Assembly (NCBI GenBank): GCA_009379995.1
Contig: WHSR01000021.1
Coordinates: forward strand, 1 to 60,899
Source of the DNA: Streptosporangiales bacterium
GTDB lineage: Bacteria; Actinomycetota; Actinomycetes; Streptosporangiales; WHSR01
Direction of reading: 5' to 3'
Length of the DNA stretch: 60,899 bases
Below, piece by piece: positions 15,678-24,153 of the stretch; positions within the stretch are counted from its first letter, which is position 1, and each line of letters starts with the position of its first letter. Both the position numbers and the translations under genes were made by a program. Below the pieces are notes generated by a model. The model had not been told where the DNA came from. It saw nothing but the letters and a program-made list of their open reading frames with translations, and did not search any database.

Positions 15678-17434
15678 GCCGGCCCCCGCGCGGGCCCCGC
15701 AAGCGGGTTGGGTACCTCTATCCACTGCTCTTCCAACGGGTCCTCGGCGAGGCGCATCCGCAGCAGTGCCTTCATCGGAACGGTGGGACCCAGCAGGGCC
15801 GCGAGGTCGCGCCCCGCACGTTCCCGCACGGCCGGGTCGTCGAGCAGGGGCGCGTAGGCGGCCCGCACCCGCCCGGCGACGATCCGCCACAGCGCCGAGG
15901 GCGGGACGCCCCCGACCCGGGACAGCGCCGACACGACCTCGGCCAGGCCCGTCGGGACGAGGGCACCGAACAGCTTGTTCCGCAGCTCGGCCTCGCTGTC
16001 GGTGCAAAGTGACCCACGGAGTTCGGGAACGGCAAGACCCTGCCGAGCCAGGCGGAGCGGATTCACCCGCACGCCGCCGAGGTCGCGGTACACCAGCCGG
16101 ACCGGCAGGCCGTCCCGGAGCACGACGACCGTGTTCTGGCCGTGTGCCTCGAGGGCCACGCCCCACCGGGAAAGCAACGACAGCAGCGGCGGGAGGGCGC
16201 AGTCGCAGAAGGCGGCGAGGAAACGCCGGGCGGCGGTGCCAGGCGGGCCGCCGATCCGGTTCAGCGCGTCGGCCAGCAGCGGACGGTCGCGTACCGGCGA
16301 GCGGGCCCCCAACGCGGCCAACGGGAGCGCGAGCTCGCCGGGGGCGACGTGGCGCTCCGGCGATTCCCGCAGGATCGCGCCCAGCCCGGAAGCGGCCGAG
16401 ATAGACGTGGCCGGCTCGTCCGCCGGGGGGCGGTAGTGCCCGGACGCCAGCTCGCCGGCGACGACGAACCGGTGGCCGAAGCGCTCCTCACGGTCGGCGA
16501 TCTCGTCGAGCAGCCGGGAAAGGCGAGGACCGTTGTGCACGGCGGCCGGCGAGACGATCCGGACAGCGCTGGTGAGCTGGACGTTCATCGCGGTCTTCAG
16601 ATGAGGTGCCAGCCGGTCGTGCCTCGGCGCGAAGGTCCGTACCGAGATGAGCGGCCGGCCCGGTATTCGGGCGCCGGGGATTACCATCACCCGACCCTCG
16701 GCAAGGTCCCGGGCGTGCCGAACGGGCACGACGTGGCGGAGCTGCCACGGGTGCACCGGGAGCAGCGCGTATCCCTCCGGTGCCCGGTCGAGCGTCGGAT
16801 AGGTGCGACGCAGCAGCGCGGTCAGCCCGTTGTCCTCGCTCGGCCTGACCGCTACCACCCCGAGGGGCACCTCGTCGGCCCACTCGGGTGTGTAGGCGAG
16901 CACCTCGTCCACCGACATGCCCACCCGCATGCGGGCACACGGGTGCCAGGGATGCCCGTCGACGACCACCCGCTCGAAGGCCGCCAGCGGGCTGAACCCC
17001 GGATCGTCGGCCGCCCTGGACAGCGCCCAGCCCAGCGCGTCGCCGGCCGCGGCGCGGACCGTGGCGGTGGGGACGAGCCGCCGGCGTCGATCGGCGTCGC
17101 CGACCAGGGCCAGCGCGTGCGCGGCGGCGCTGGCCGCCACCTCGTCGCGAAGCCGCTCCCAGGGCTCCGGGTGCCTGCTCCCGGCGCGAGCGCTCATCAC
17201 CGCGTCGACCAGGTCCGCCGGGTGGACCGGCGGGGCCGGCGGCATGCTCTCCGCGAATCCCTCGCGGTCCAGCGCGGCACGGAGCTTCTCGAGACCAACC
17301 GTGCGCGCGCGGCTCAACGCCTCGTCGTAACGACCGGCTAGGTCGGGACGGACCGCGTTCAGTACGTCCCGCGCGTCGCGCTCTTCCTTCGTGTAGAGAA
17401 CGTCGTCGTTCGTAAGCAGATTGCGCATGTGCAT
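15674..17434 (-). CDS. IucA/IucC-family NIS siderophore synthetase (first, iron-box controlled)
   Basis: An IucA/IucC synthetase of about 586 aa with GHPWHPCARMRVGMS, LLPVHPWQLR, KTAMNVQLTSAVR, EAHGQN and the C-terminal VPMKALLRMRL motif shared with its downstream partner. The two proteins are diverged paralogs, so two successive condensations are likely. The ATG at 17434 or 17428 is the start; neither has a strong ribosome site. The iron box ends 12 bp upstream of the first. It leads a three-gene operon with no exporter or receptor gene nearby. Confidence 0.87.
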   Translation of the reverse strand: MHMRNLLTNDDVLYTKEERDARDVLNAVRPDLAGRYDEALSRARTVGLEKLRAALDREGFAESMPPAPPVHPADLVDAVMSARAGSRHPEPWERLRDEVAASAAAHALALVGDADRRRRLVPTATVRAAAGDALGWALSRAADDPGFSPLAAFERVVVDGHPWHPCARMRVGMSVDEVLAYTPEWADEVPLGVVAVRPSEDNGLTALLRRTYPTLDRAPEGYALLPVHPWQLRHVVPVRHARDLAEGRVMVIPGARIPGRPLISVRTFAPRHDRLAPHLKTAMNVQLTSAVRIVSPAAVHNGPRLSRLLDEIADREERFGHRFVVAGELASGHYRPPADEPATSISAASGLGAILRESPERHVAPGELALPLAALGARSPVRDRPLLADALNRIGGPPGTAARRFLAAFCDCALPPLLSLLSRWGVALEAHGQNTVVVLRDGLPVRLVYRDLGGVRVNPLRLARQGLAVPELRGSLCTDSEAELRNKLFGALVPTGLAEVVSALSRVGGVPPSALWRIVAGRVRAAYAPLLDDPAVRERAGRDLAALLGPTVPMKALLRMRLAEDPLEEQWIEVPNPLAGPARGPA

Positions 17435-17445
17435 GCCAGATCTAA

Positions 17446-17464
17446 TTAGGTAAGGCAAACCTAA
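17446..17464. promoter_or_regulatory. DtxR/IdeR/DmdR-type iron box
   Basis: TTAGGTAAGGCAAACCTAA agrees with the actinobacterial iron-box consensus (TTAGGTTAGGCTAACCTAA) at 17 of 19 positions and keeps perfect TTAGGT/ACCTAA arms. It sits 12 bp ahead of the first siderophore synthetase. The operon is therefore expected to be repressed by Fe2+-bound DtxR-family regulator and expressed under iron starvation. Confidence 0.92.
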
Positions 17465-17718
17465 CTAACGAGTTTCCGGTGCGTCAGGTCACTGTCGGGT
17501 TCTCTTCCTGGCTTCTTCCCGGCCCACCGCATCGGTGCGGCGGGGCCAGCTCTCGTCGGCCCGCTGGCTTCGGCCGCTGCACGTGGAGGGCGCCTGCACC
17601 GCCTCCACTCGGAGAGACGCGGGTTGCGGCGCGGTTGGTTGCTGCCCGCGGCCGATTATCTGGGAATCATTGAACGGGCGACCACGCTGGACACGGTAGC
17701 CGAGCTGGAGGACGCGCC

Positions 17719-18228
17719 ATGCCGATCACCCGCCTCAACCACGCCGTCCTGTTCGTTCGGGACGTTACCCGCAGCGCCGCCTTCTACACCGACGTGCTGG
17801 GCTTTCGGCGTGTGGACATGACGCCGGAGGGCTTCGCCGGCGCCGTGTTCCTGCAGGCACCGGGCTCCGAGAACGACCACGACCTCGGCCTGTTCGAGAT
17901 CGGCTCCGCGGCCGGGCCCTCGCCGGCAGGCTCCTCGGCGGTCGGGCTCTACCACCTCGCCTGGGAGGTCGACACGCTCGCCGAGCTCGACAGGCTGCGG
18001 GAGGTGCTGGCCGACCGCGGCGCCCTGGTCGGGTCCAGCGACCACGGCACCACCAAGAGCCTCTACGCCCGCGACCCGGACGGCCTGGAGTTCGAGGTCG
18101 CCTGGCTCGTCCCGGCCGACCGGATCGACGAGGCCACGCTGGCCGCCCGCAAACGCATCGAGCCGTTGGACCTCGACCGCGAGAAGGGCCGCTACGGCGC
18201 CACGACCGTCGGCGGCGAGGCGCGCTAA
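17719..18228 (+). CDS. VOC-family protein (glyoxalase/extradiol-dioxygenase-like)
   Basis: A 169-aa protein with the paired beta-alpha-beta-beta-beta modules of the vicinal-oxygen-chelate fold. Putative metal ligands are His8 (RLNHAVLFV), His ~79 (LYHLAWEV) and Glu ~129 (DPDGLEFEVAW). The N-terminus MPITRLNHAVLFVRDV and the SLYARDPDGLEFE motif are typical. The substrate is unknown. GGAGGA precedes the ATG. The preceding 254 bp (17465-17718) shows no gene or clear signal beyond the iron box. It converges on the ketopantoate-reductase-like gene. Confidence 0.82.
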   Translation: MPITRLNHAVLFVRDVTRSAAFYTDVLGFRRVDMTPEGFAGAVFLQAPGSENDHDLGLFEIGSAAGPSPAGSSAVGLYHLAWEVDTLAELDRLREVLADRGALVGSSDHGTTKSLYARDPDGLEFEVAWLVPADRIDEATLAARKRIEPLDLDREKGRYGATTVGGEAR

Positions 18229-18253
18229 CCGGGATCACGACCAAGCGGGAGGG

Positions 18254-19225
18254 CTAGAGACCCGGGAGCTTCGCGAGTACCTCCTCCTCGGTCATGCTGC
18301 CGGGCGGCGTGCCGTTGCGCGCCATCTCTCCGGCCAGGCTCTGCAGCAGCTCGTTGCACGGCGTCAGCACGTCGTGCATCCGGCCGAGCAGGACGATCTC
18401 GCCGTTGAGGTACTCGCTCTCGATCGTGCCCTGCCCGCGGCGCAGGCTCTGCCACGACGAGCTTCCGGGCCGTGGCCCGTCTCCGACCGGCTGTGCCTGT
18501 ATCAGGTCTCCGCGCCGGGCCCTTTCTTCGGCCGCCGGGACGACGTCGATCCCGGCGGCGCGCAGGCATCGCTCCCCTTCCTCGGCGACGAGTTGCCGGA
18601 TCCGTTTGGTGCTCGCGCCGCTGCCGCAGACGGCCTGGACCGCGTTGCCGAGGTTCATGAGCAGCTTCCGGTATTTCCACCGCATGATGTCCGGACGCGC
18701 CTCGCAGGCGAAGGTCGCCGACCGGAACGCCGCCGCGACGTGCTCGGCCGTCGCGTCGAGGCCGCGCGGGTAGCGGCCGAGATCCATGATGCCGGTCGTC
18801 GGCGAGGAGTACCCCTGAACGATGCCGGGCTCCAGATGTCCTGCGGGACACATGACGTTGACCCCGTACACGTTCCGGAACCGGCGCAATGCCGCACGTT
18901 CGTTGTGTACGCCGTTCTGCGCGCACACGACGGGCACGCTGGAGTCCGCACAGGCGGAAAGCGCCTCCAGCGCGGCGAGCGTGTGCTGCGACTTCATCGC
19001 CAGGATGACGACGTCCTCCGGCGTGATGCCGGCGTCGCGCGGGCCGTCGGCGACCGGGACCGGGAGGATCCACGACCCGTCCGGGGTGTCGAACCGCAGG
19101 CCGTGCTCCCGCACGGCCTCGAAGTGCTGGCCGCGCGCGATCAGGGCCACATCGTGCCCGTGCTGGTACAAGCGAGCACCGAGCACCCCGCCGATCGCGC
19201 CGGCACCGTAGATCACGAACCTCAT
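18254..19225 (-). CDS. Ketopantoate reductase family (PanE/ApbA) oxidoreductase
   Basis: A 323-aa NADP-dependent 2-hydroxyacid-type reductase. The N-terminal Rossmann motif GAGAIG is at 7-12, followed by AMKSQHT and QNGVHNE loops. The C-terminal helical domain keeps MRWKYRKLLMNLGNAV with the usual Lys and Asn, and a late E-S-E-Y-L-N-G-E segment. It may be a PanE for pantothenate synthesis or, more likely for such an isolated paralog, a 2-oxoacid reductase of unknown substrate. It lies 79 bp downstream of the mycofactocin operon end and has its own ATG at 19225. Confidence 0.82.
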   Translation of the reverse strand: MRFVIYGAGAIGGVLGARLYQHGHDVALIARGQHFEAVREHGLRFDTPDGSWILPVPVADGPRDAGITPEDVVILAMKSQHTLAALEALSACADSSVPVVCAQNGVHNERAALRRFRNVYGVNVMCPAGHLEPGIVQGYSSPTTGIMDLGRYPRGLDATAEHVAAAFRSATFACEARPDIMRWKYRKLLMNLGNAVQAVCGSGASTKRIRQLVAEEGERCLRAAGIDVVPAAEERARRGDLIQAQPVGDGPRPGSSSWQSLRRGQGTIESEYLNGEIVLLGRMHDVLTPCNELLQSLAGEMARNGTPPGSMTEEEVLAKLPGL

Positions 19226-19304
19226 GCCGCTAAGTCCATCACGCGATGATCCGCCGCGGTCGCCCGGCCGGGGTTACCCCGCCAGGTCCCGGCCGGCGTC
19301 GAGT

Positions 19305-20771
19305 TCAGTCGGCAGGGCGCCGGGTGACGGGGATGCGGCCCATGAGCTGCGGGAGCAGCGGCTCGACGGTGCCCTCCCGCAGGCATCCCCACCACACCCC
19401 GGCCCCGTACACGAGGTCGTCGAGCAGGCATGCCGCGCCGAACCGCAGCGGGTCGGACTGCGGGCGATTACGCAGCCAGACCAGCGCGGGGCGGGCCAGG
19501 GCGGCCGCCACCACCGCGCGGCGGGCGCGGCGGGAAACGAGCGCGGCCGGGACCGCGACCGGCCACCACACCTGGGTAACCGTCGCGGCGAGCGCCTCAC
19601 CCACGGCGAGGGTCCCCAGTCCGGCCAGGCGGGCACCTTCGGCCATCCGGCCTTCCCGCAGCGGCAGCCGCCGCGCCATCAACCCGCTCGCCGCGGCGAC
19701 GACGCCCAGGGCGGCGTCCGGCCGGCCGGCGAGCGCCAGCGCCCAGGCGGTCAGGCTCCACCCGGAGAGCACGACCGGCGGCACCTGACCCGGGTGCGCC
19801 GCCGCGAGCGGCGCGGCCGACGTGCCGTAGGCGAACCGCCGCGCCGCCCAACCGGCCACGGTGCGGCGGGGGTCGTGGACGACCCGTGCGGACGGCACGT
19901 ACCGCACGGTCCATCCGGCCTCCCACAGCCGCCAGACCAGATCCACGTCCTCGCCCACCGTACGGGCGACGTCGAAGCCGCTCCCGACCGCGGAGCGGCG
20001 CACCACCAACGCCGCCGCCGGAACGTAGGCGACCCGGGACCGGGGGACGACCGGGGCCTCCGCCGGGCCGAGGTCGAGGGAGGACCGGCAGGAGTCGTAT
20101 CGGTCGATCCACCCGGTCCCGTCCGCCGGGACGACGCGCGGGGCAAGGGCGGCGACGGCGGGGTCCTGGAAGTGCGGCAGCAGCGTCTCCAACCAGCCCG
20201 GCTCGGGTCTGCAGTCGGAGTCGACGAAGGCGACGTACGGCGTCGAGGCATGGGCGAGCCCTGCGTTGCGCGCGGCGGCCGGACCGCCACTCGTCCCCCG
20301 GCGGATGACCCGCGCGCCGTGCGCGGCCGCTGCGGCGGCTATACGGTCCGGGTCGCGCGAGGCATCGTCGACGACCAGTACCCGATCGCAGGGTCCGAGC
20401 GCGGCGAGGCAGCGGGCCAGCGCATCGGCGCGGTCCCGCACCGGCACGACGACCGTCACGTCGCCGGGCCCCGCTGCACCGGGAACGGGTCGGGGATGCA
20501 CCAGGCCGCCGTCCAGAAGATGGCGGGCGAGCGTCAGCTCGGTTGGACCCTCGCATCGCCGCCCGCCGCGCCAGGCCGCGACGATGTCGGCACCGCGCCG
20601 GGTGAGCCGCAGTATCCGCAGCGGTGATCCCCCGACGAGCACCGTGTCGTCGTCCAGGAGCCGCACGCCGGGGTCCATCTCCACCCGGAATCCGTCCGGC
20701 AGTCGGCGGGTCGCCGGCGGCGCGAGCCCGCCGCCACGTTGTGTGCCGACTCTGCCCTTACTCCTGCTCAC
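19305..20771 (-). CDS. mftF: Mycofactocin glycosyltransferase MftF
   Basis: A 488-aa family-2 glycosyltransferase of the mycofactocin system. An N-terminal ~100-residue domain with LLVGGSPLRILRLTRRG-type sequence precedes the GT-A domain. The GT-A domain has VTVVVPVRDRADAL, VLVVDDASRDPD, the DxD-like VDSDCRPEPGW and the acceptor-site motif GEDVDLVWRLWEAGW. The C-terminus contains several hydrophobic stretches, so it is probably membrane-associated. In mycobacteria MftF adds a beta-1,4-glucose chain to the cofactor. The GTG start at 20771 follows GGAAGGA. It is the last gene of the mft operon, 120 bp after mftE. Confidence 0.9.
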   Translation of the reverse strand: MSRSKGRVGTQRGGGLAPPATRRLPDGFRVEMDPGVRLLDDDTVLVGGSPLRILRLTRRGADIVAAWRGGRRCEGPTELTLARHLLDGGLVHPRPVPGAAGPGDVTVVVPVRDRADALARCLAALGPCDRVLVVDDASRDPDRIAAAAAAHGARVIRRGTSGGPAAARNAGLAHASTPYVAFVDSDCRPEPGWLETLLPHFQDPAVAALAPRVVPADGTGWIDRYDSCRSSLDLGPAEAPVVPRSRVAYVPAAALVVRRSAVGSGFDVARTVGEDVDLVWRLWEAGWTVRYVPSARVVHDPRRTVAGWAARRFAYGTSAAPLAAAHPGQVPPVVLSGWSLTAWALALAGRPDAALGVVAAASGLMARRLPLREGRMAEGARLAGLGTLAVGEALAATVTQVWWPVAVPAALVSRRARRAVVAAALARPALVWLRNRPQSDPLRFGAACLLDDLVYGAGVWWGCLREGTVEPLLPQLMGRIPVTRRPAD

Positions 20772-20891
20772 CCGGCCATCCTTCCCGACCCGTCAACTCA
20801 GGACACTGCCAGAAAGGTTGGCGGCACGAGGCGGTGCCATAATCGAACGTATGTTTGCTGGTCGCCTGGCGGTCCTTTCCGGGGAGCCGTA

Positions 20892-21572
20892 TTACGGCCA
20901 CCAGCGTGCCGTCGCGTCCGCCAAGTCGCGGGCCAGTTCCGCATACAGTGCGCGCCCCTCCTCGGCCGAGGCGCCGGCCGGGTCGCCGAGCACACCGTTC
21001 TCGGATACGGCACGCACCCCGTGCGCGCGCAGCGGGGGCCACAGCTCGTCGAGCGGCGCGGTGTTGCCGGCCTCGGCGCGATCGAGTCGGACCAGAGACG
21101 GAGCCAGGGCGAGCAGCAGGGACGTCTCGGCGCGCCCCGCGTGCGCGTCGCCCTTCCAGGTCGCCTCCCACAGGCGGACGTCCCTGCCCTCGTCGCGCAT
21201 CCTTGCCACCACGCGGTGCAGCGTCTCGGTGTTCCCGCCGTGCCCGTTGACGAGCAGCATCCGCTCGAACGTGCGGGACGCGGAGCGGAGCAGCTCGACC
21301 AGGTAGCCGGCCAACCCTTCCGCGCCGGCCGACACGGTGCCCGGGAAATCCTGGTGCTCACCGCTCGCCCCGTACGGCACGGCCGGGGCCAGCACGGCGT
21401 CCGGGCGGCCGCGGACGAGGTCGGCCGCGAGGGCCGCGGCGATCCGGGTGTCGGTGTCCAGCGGCAGGTGCGGGCCGTGCTGCTCCAACGAGCCGACGGG
21501 CAGCACGAGCAGACCGCCGCGTACCTGCGGCCAGACGGCCTCGGCCAGATGCGAACGGACCGACGAAGTCAA
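20892..21572 (-). CDS. mftE: Mycofactocin peptidase MftE (creatininase family)
   Basis: A 226-aa creatininase-fold metallopeptidase. Metal ligands are in LPVGSLEQHGPHLPLDTD (Glu30, His32, Asp39) and further on in VNGHGGNTE. The Fe/Zn-dependent enzyme releases the C-terminal Val-Tyr-derived core (AHDP) from the MftC-modified MftA peptide. The TTG at 21572 overlaps the ETF-beta stop (TTGA), which sets the start and indicates coupling. It sits directly after the ETF and FixX genes, so maturation and electron-transfer genes share one transcript. Confidence 0.88.
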   Translation of the reverse strand: MTSSVRSHLAEAVWPQVRGGLLVLPVGSLEQHGPHLPLDTDTRIAAALAADLVRGRPDAVLAPAVPYGASGEHQDFPGTVSAGAEGLAGYLVELLRSASRTFERMLLVNGHGGNTETLHRVVARMRDEGRDVRLWEATWKGDAHAGRAETSLLLALAPSLVRLDRAEAGNTAPLDELWPPLRAHGVRAVSENGVLGDPAGASAEEGRALYAELARDLADATARWWP

Positions 21573-22432
21573 CTCAGGTAGCCCGTCTCGCGCAGGTAGG
21601 CAAGGAGGTGGTCGGCGGCCTGCTCCGGGTCGAGGGCGAGCGCCTGGGGTGTCCGGCGTTCGGCGCGCCCGCCGGCAAGGGCGCGGATGCGTGCCCGGGG
21701 ATCGGCGGCCGCCGGGGCGGGCAGCACCTTCGCCCGCGGCCGGTACGGCCCGCGCCGCACGGTACGGACCCGCGCCTCCGGTTCGGACCGGGAAGCCGGT
21801 CCGGGTATTACCTCCACCGGCGCGTCCCGCGCGGCGAGGACGGCGGGAAGCGCTGCCCGGCGAAGCCGTACCCCGGCCGCCTCGACGGACAGCACGGCGG
21901 GCGCCCCAGCAAGCGCCGTGACCCGCAGCCGTTCCCGGCGCCCCCGGTCGAGGCGCCGGGTGGCGGCAAGCACGCCCCGCTCCCCCGGCTCGATGCCGAC
22001 CAGGCCGAGCGCCCCTGTGGCGCCGAGCTCGTGGGCGAGGAACGCCGGCACCGAACCGCTGCCCCGGTCGGGGCTCGCGTCGCCGCAGCAGACCACCACG
22101 GGCCCGCCCGGGTAGGCGGCGAGGGCGGCGGCCAGGGCGGTGGCCACGGAACGGCTCGGGGCGTCTCCGGCCATCTCGACCCGTACCAAGTGCGACGCGC
22201 CCGCGGCCGCCGCCGTACCGAGCACTGTCTCCGCCGGCGACGGCCCGACGGTGATCGCGAGCACCGGCATCGACCAGCGCTCCCCGAGGCGGAGCGCCCA
22301 CTCGAGCGCCGCAAGGTCGGCGTCGGATGCGCCCCACGTCTCCGGGCTCTCCTCACCGGTCAGCGGGTCGACACGGGCGCGGACCGCCACGTGTTTCAGC
22401 GCGGCGGCGACGAACGGGCTGGCCTCGGTCAC
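21569..22432 (-). CDS. Mycofactocin-locus electron transfer flavoprotein, beta subunit
   Basis: A 287-aa ETF-beta-like protein beginning MTEASPFVAAALKHV. It shows the adenine-nucleotide-binding ETF domain: DLAALEWALRLGERW, a glycine-rich GTAAAAGASHLV, and the VVCCGDASPDRGSGSVPAFLAHELG segment matching the family's 'G...DGDTGQVGPxLAExLG' site in form. The C-terminal ~80 residues are Arg/Pro-rich. The GTG at 22432 shares a base with the FixX stop (TAGTG). It pairs with the ETF-alpha gene at 24146. It probably accepts electrons from mycofactocin-linked oxidoreductases; the donor is inferred from context. Confidence 0.82.
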   Translation of the reverse strand: MTEASPFVAAALKHVAVRARVDPLTGEESPETWGASDADLAALEWALRLGERWSMPVLAITVGPSPAETVLGTAAAAGASHLVRVEMAGDAPSRSVATALAAALAAYPGGPVVVCCGDASPDRGSGSVPAFLAHELGATGALGLVGIEPGERGVLAATRRLDRGRRERLRVTALAGAPAVLSVEAAGVRLRRAALPAVLAARDAPVEVIPGPASRSEPEARVRTVRRGPYRPRAKVLPAPAAADPRARIRALAGGRAERRTPQALALDPEQAADHLLAYLRETGYLS

Positions 22433-22725
22433 TACGACCTGCGCATCACGACGCCCTGGCCGCCCTCCGGGTACGACCAGGTGATGGCTCCGGCCTCGTT
22501 GCACACCATGTAGCAGGTGCCGCATTCGAAGCACTGCTCGTAGTTGAACAGGATGCCGCCGTCGGCGGTCGGTACGAACAGGCCGGCTGGGCAGACATGC
22601 ACGCAGGCCTTGGTGGTGCAGCTGCGGCACACCTCGCGGTCCACGGTGATGTGCGGCCGGTCGGCGACCCGGAACTCCACGGTCGCCATGCGGTCCTCGA
22701 AGCCGATGTCACTGCCTGGGTTCAT
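22432..22725 (-). CDS. FixX-like ferredoxin
   Basis: A 97-aa iron-sulfur protein with two cysteine groups: CRSCTTKACVHVCPAGLF (residues ~34-51) and CFECGTCYMVCNEAG (~65-79). The pattern matches the FixX / ETF-quinone-oxidoreductase ferredoxin partner and should bind one or two 4Fe-4S clusters. The ATG at 22725 follows GAGGAA; the codon before it (TTG) is less likely. It lies between the FixC-like and ETF-beta genes, matching the fixABCX type of gene set. Confidence 0.88.
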   Translation of the reverse strand: MNPGSDIGFEDRMATVEFRVADRPHITVDREVCRSCTTKACVHVCPAGLFVPTADGGILFNYEQCFECGTCYMVCNEAGAITWSYPEGGQGVVMRRS

Positions 22726-22803
22726 CAAGAGTTCCTCGGTTGATATGTTCTCGCCTTTCAGGTGCGGGAGGAACGGACTCCTGCCGAGCAGGACAGGAAA
22801 GAC

Positions 22804-22824
22804 GATTCGCCGCCAGCGCGAATC
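22804..22824. repeat. Inverted repeat between the FixC-like and FixX genes
   Basis: GATTCGC (22804-22810), seven bases, then GCGAATC (22818-22824) form a perfect 7-bp stem in the only sizeable gap (123 bp) of the ten-gene mft operon apart from that before mftF. It could be an internal operator, an RNA processing hairpin or a weak attenuator; there is no U-tract. Confidence 0.4.
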
Positions 22825-22848
22825 TTCATCGTTTACGAGGGGGAGAAG

Positions 22849-24153
22849 TCAACCAAAGCTCCTCCACCCGGTCCAGGCGTCCTTGGCCAACTCGTGCAGC
22901 CGCACCCCCGAGTCTCGCATTGCCCGCCGCGCCCAGCGGCGTACCCCCAGCTTGGGGTCCGGGTTGGTGATTGTGAAGACCTGCTCGGCGAGCTGGCAGA
23001 TCAGTCGCGGATAGCGGGTCTGGGCGCGTTCACCGAGGATCAGGTGCGGCGCGTGCCGCAGCTTCTTGTGGTCGGCGAGGACGAACGAGTTCGCCATCCG
23101 GCGGCGGTAGCCGGCAAGGCCACGCGCCGAGGTGTCCCCGGCACGTATCGCCTCGACGGCTGTCTCCGCGGCGAACGCGCCCGAGCCGATCGCGAAGTTC
23201 ACCCCCTCCAGCCAGATGCCGGCGGCGAGGCAGAGATGTGCGGCGTCGCCCGCCACCAGGATCCCGTCGCCCACCGTCCGCGGCATACCGGCGAGGCCGG
23301 CCTCGGGGATCGTGTGGGCGGTGAACTCCACCAGCTCGCCCCCGCGCACCAGCGGCGCGATAGCGGGGTGGGCCTTGAGGTCGGCGATGATCTCCTCGGG
23401 CCGGCGCCCGGAGTCCCGCAGCCCGGCCACGGACAGCACCACGCCGACGGCGACGGTATCCCGGTTGGTGTAGAAGAAGCCGCCGCCCGGCACTCCCCCG
23501 GTGCCGCCGAGGATCTCGATGTCCATCCCCTCGTCGCCGCCGAGCCCGCAGCGCTCCTCGATGGCCGCGCTCGGCAGCGCCAGAACCTCCTTCACCCCGA
23601 CCGTGTAGTGGTCGGCCGACCAGTTCGGGTAGAGGCCCGCCTCCTTCGCGAGGAAGGAGTTGACCCCGTCGCAGGCGATCACCACCGATGCCTCGACCTC
23701 GCCGTCGGGTCGGTCGGTGCGCACGCCGTGCACCCGGCCCGACTCGGAGGTCAGCAGACCGGTAGCGGTGGTCGAGCACACCAGCGTCGCGCCGGCCTCC
23801 TCGGCCTTGCTCGCCAGCCAGGCGTCGAACTCCGCGCGGTAGGCGGTGGCGCCGTTGTACGGCTCGCTCCCCCAGTTCTGGTTCCGGAAGTCGACGGTGA
23901 GCGCCTGGCCGTCGGCCAGCACCATGGTCTGCCGCCGGGTCACCCAGCGCTGCACCGGGGCCTCGGTCCACCAGTTCGGGACGAGCGTGTCCAGGATCCG
24001 GCAGTAGACCACGCCGCCGAACATGTTCTTCGCGCCCGGGAAGGGACCGCGTTCCAGCAGCAGCACCGACAACCCGGACCGGGCGGCGACCAGCGCCGCC
24101 GCCGAGCCGGCCGGGCCGGCGCCCACCACGACGACGTCGAACCGCTCAGCCAT
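22849..24153 (-). CDS. FixC-like FAD-dependent dehydrogenase (ETF-quinone oxidoreductase family)
   Basis: A 434-aa flavoprotein. The FAD motif GAGPAGSAAALVAARSGLSVLLLERG is near residues 11-36 (GxGxxG plus acidic end). GDAAHLC-type motif VAGDAAHLCLAAGIWLEGVNFAIGSG binds the FAD tail and is preceded by GDGILV. The protein lacks the C-terminal ferredoxin domain of long ETF-QOs, which is instead supplied by the separate FixX gene. It probably passes electrons from ETF to quinone at the membrane. It overlaps the ETF-alpha stop by 8 bases. Confidence 0.87.
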   Translation of the reverse strand: MAERFDVVVVGAGPAGSAAALVAARSGLSVLLLERGPFPGAKNMFGGVVYCRILDTLVPNWWTEAPVQRWVTRRQTMVLADGQALTVDFRNQNWGSEPYNGATAYRAEFDAWLASKAEEAGATLVCSTTATGLLTSESGRVHGVRTDRPDGEVEASVVIACDGVNSFLAKEAGLYPNWSADHYTVGVKEVLALPSAAIEERCGLGGDEGMDIEILGGTGGVPGGGFFYTNRDTVAVGVVLSVAGLRDSGRRPEEIIADLKAHPAIAPLVRGGELVEFTAHTIPEAGLAGMPRTVGDGILVAGDAAHLCLAAGIWLEGVNFAIGSGAFAAETAVEAIRAGDTSARGLAGYRRRMANSFVLADHKKLRHAPHLILGERAQTRYPRLICQLAEQVFTITNPDPKLGVRRWARRAMRDSGVRLHELAKDAWTGWRSFG

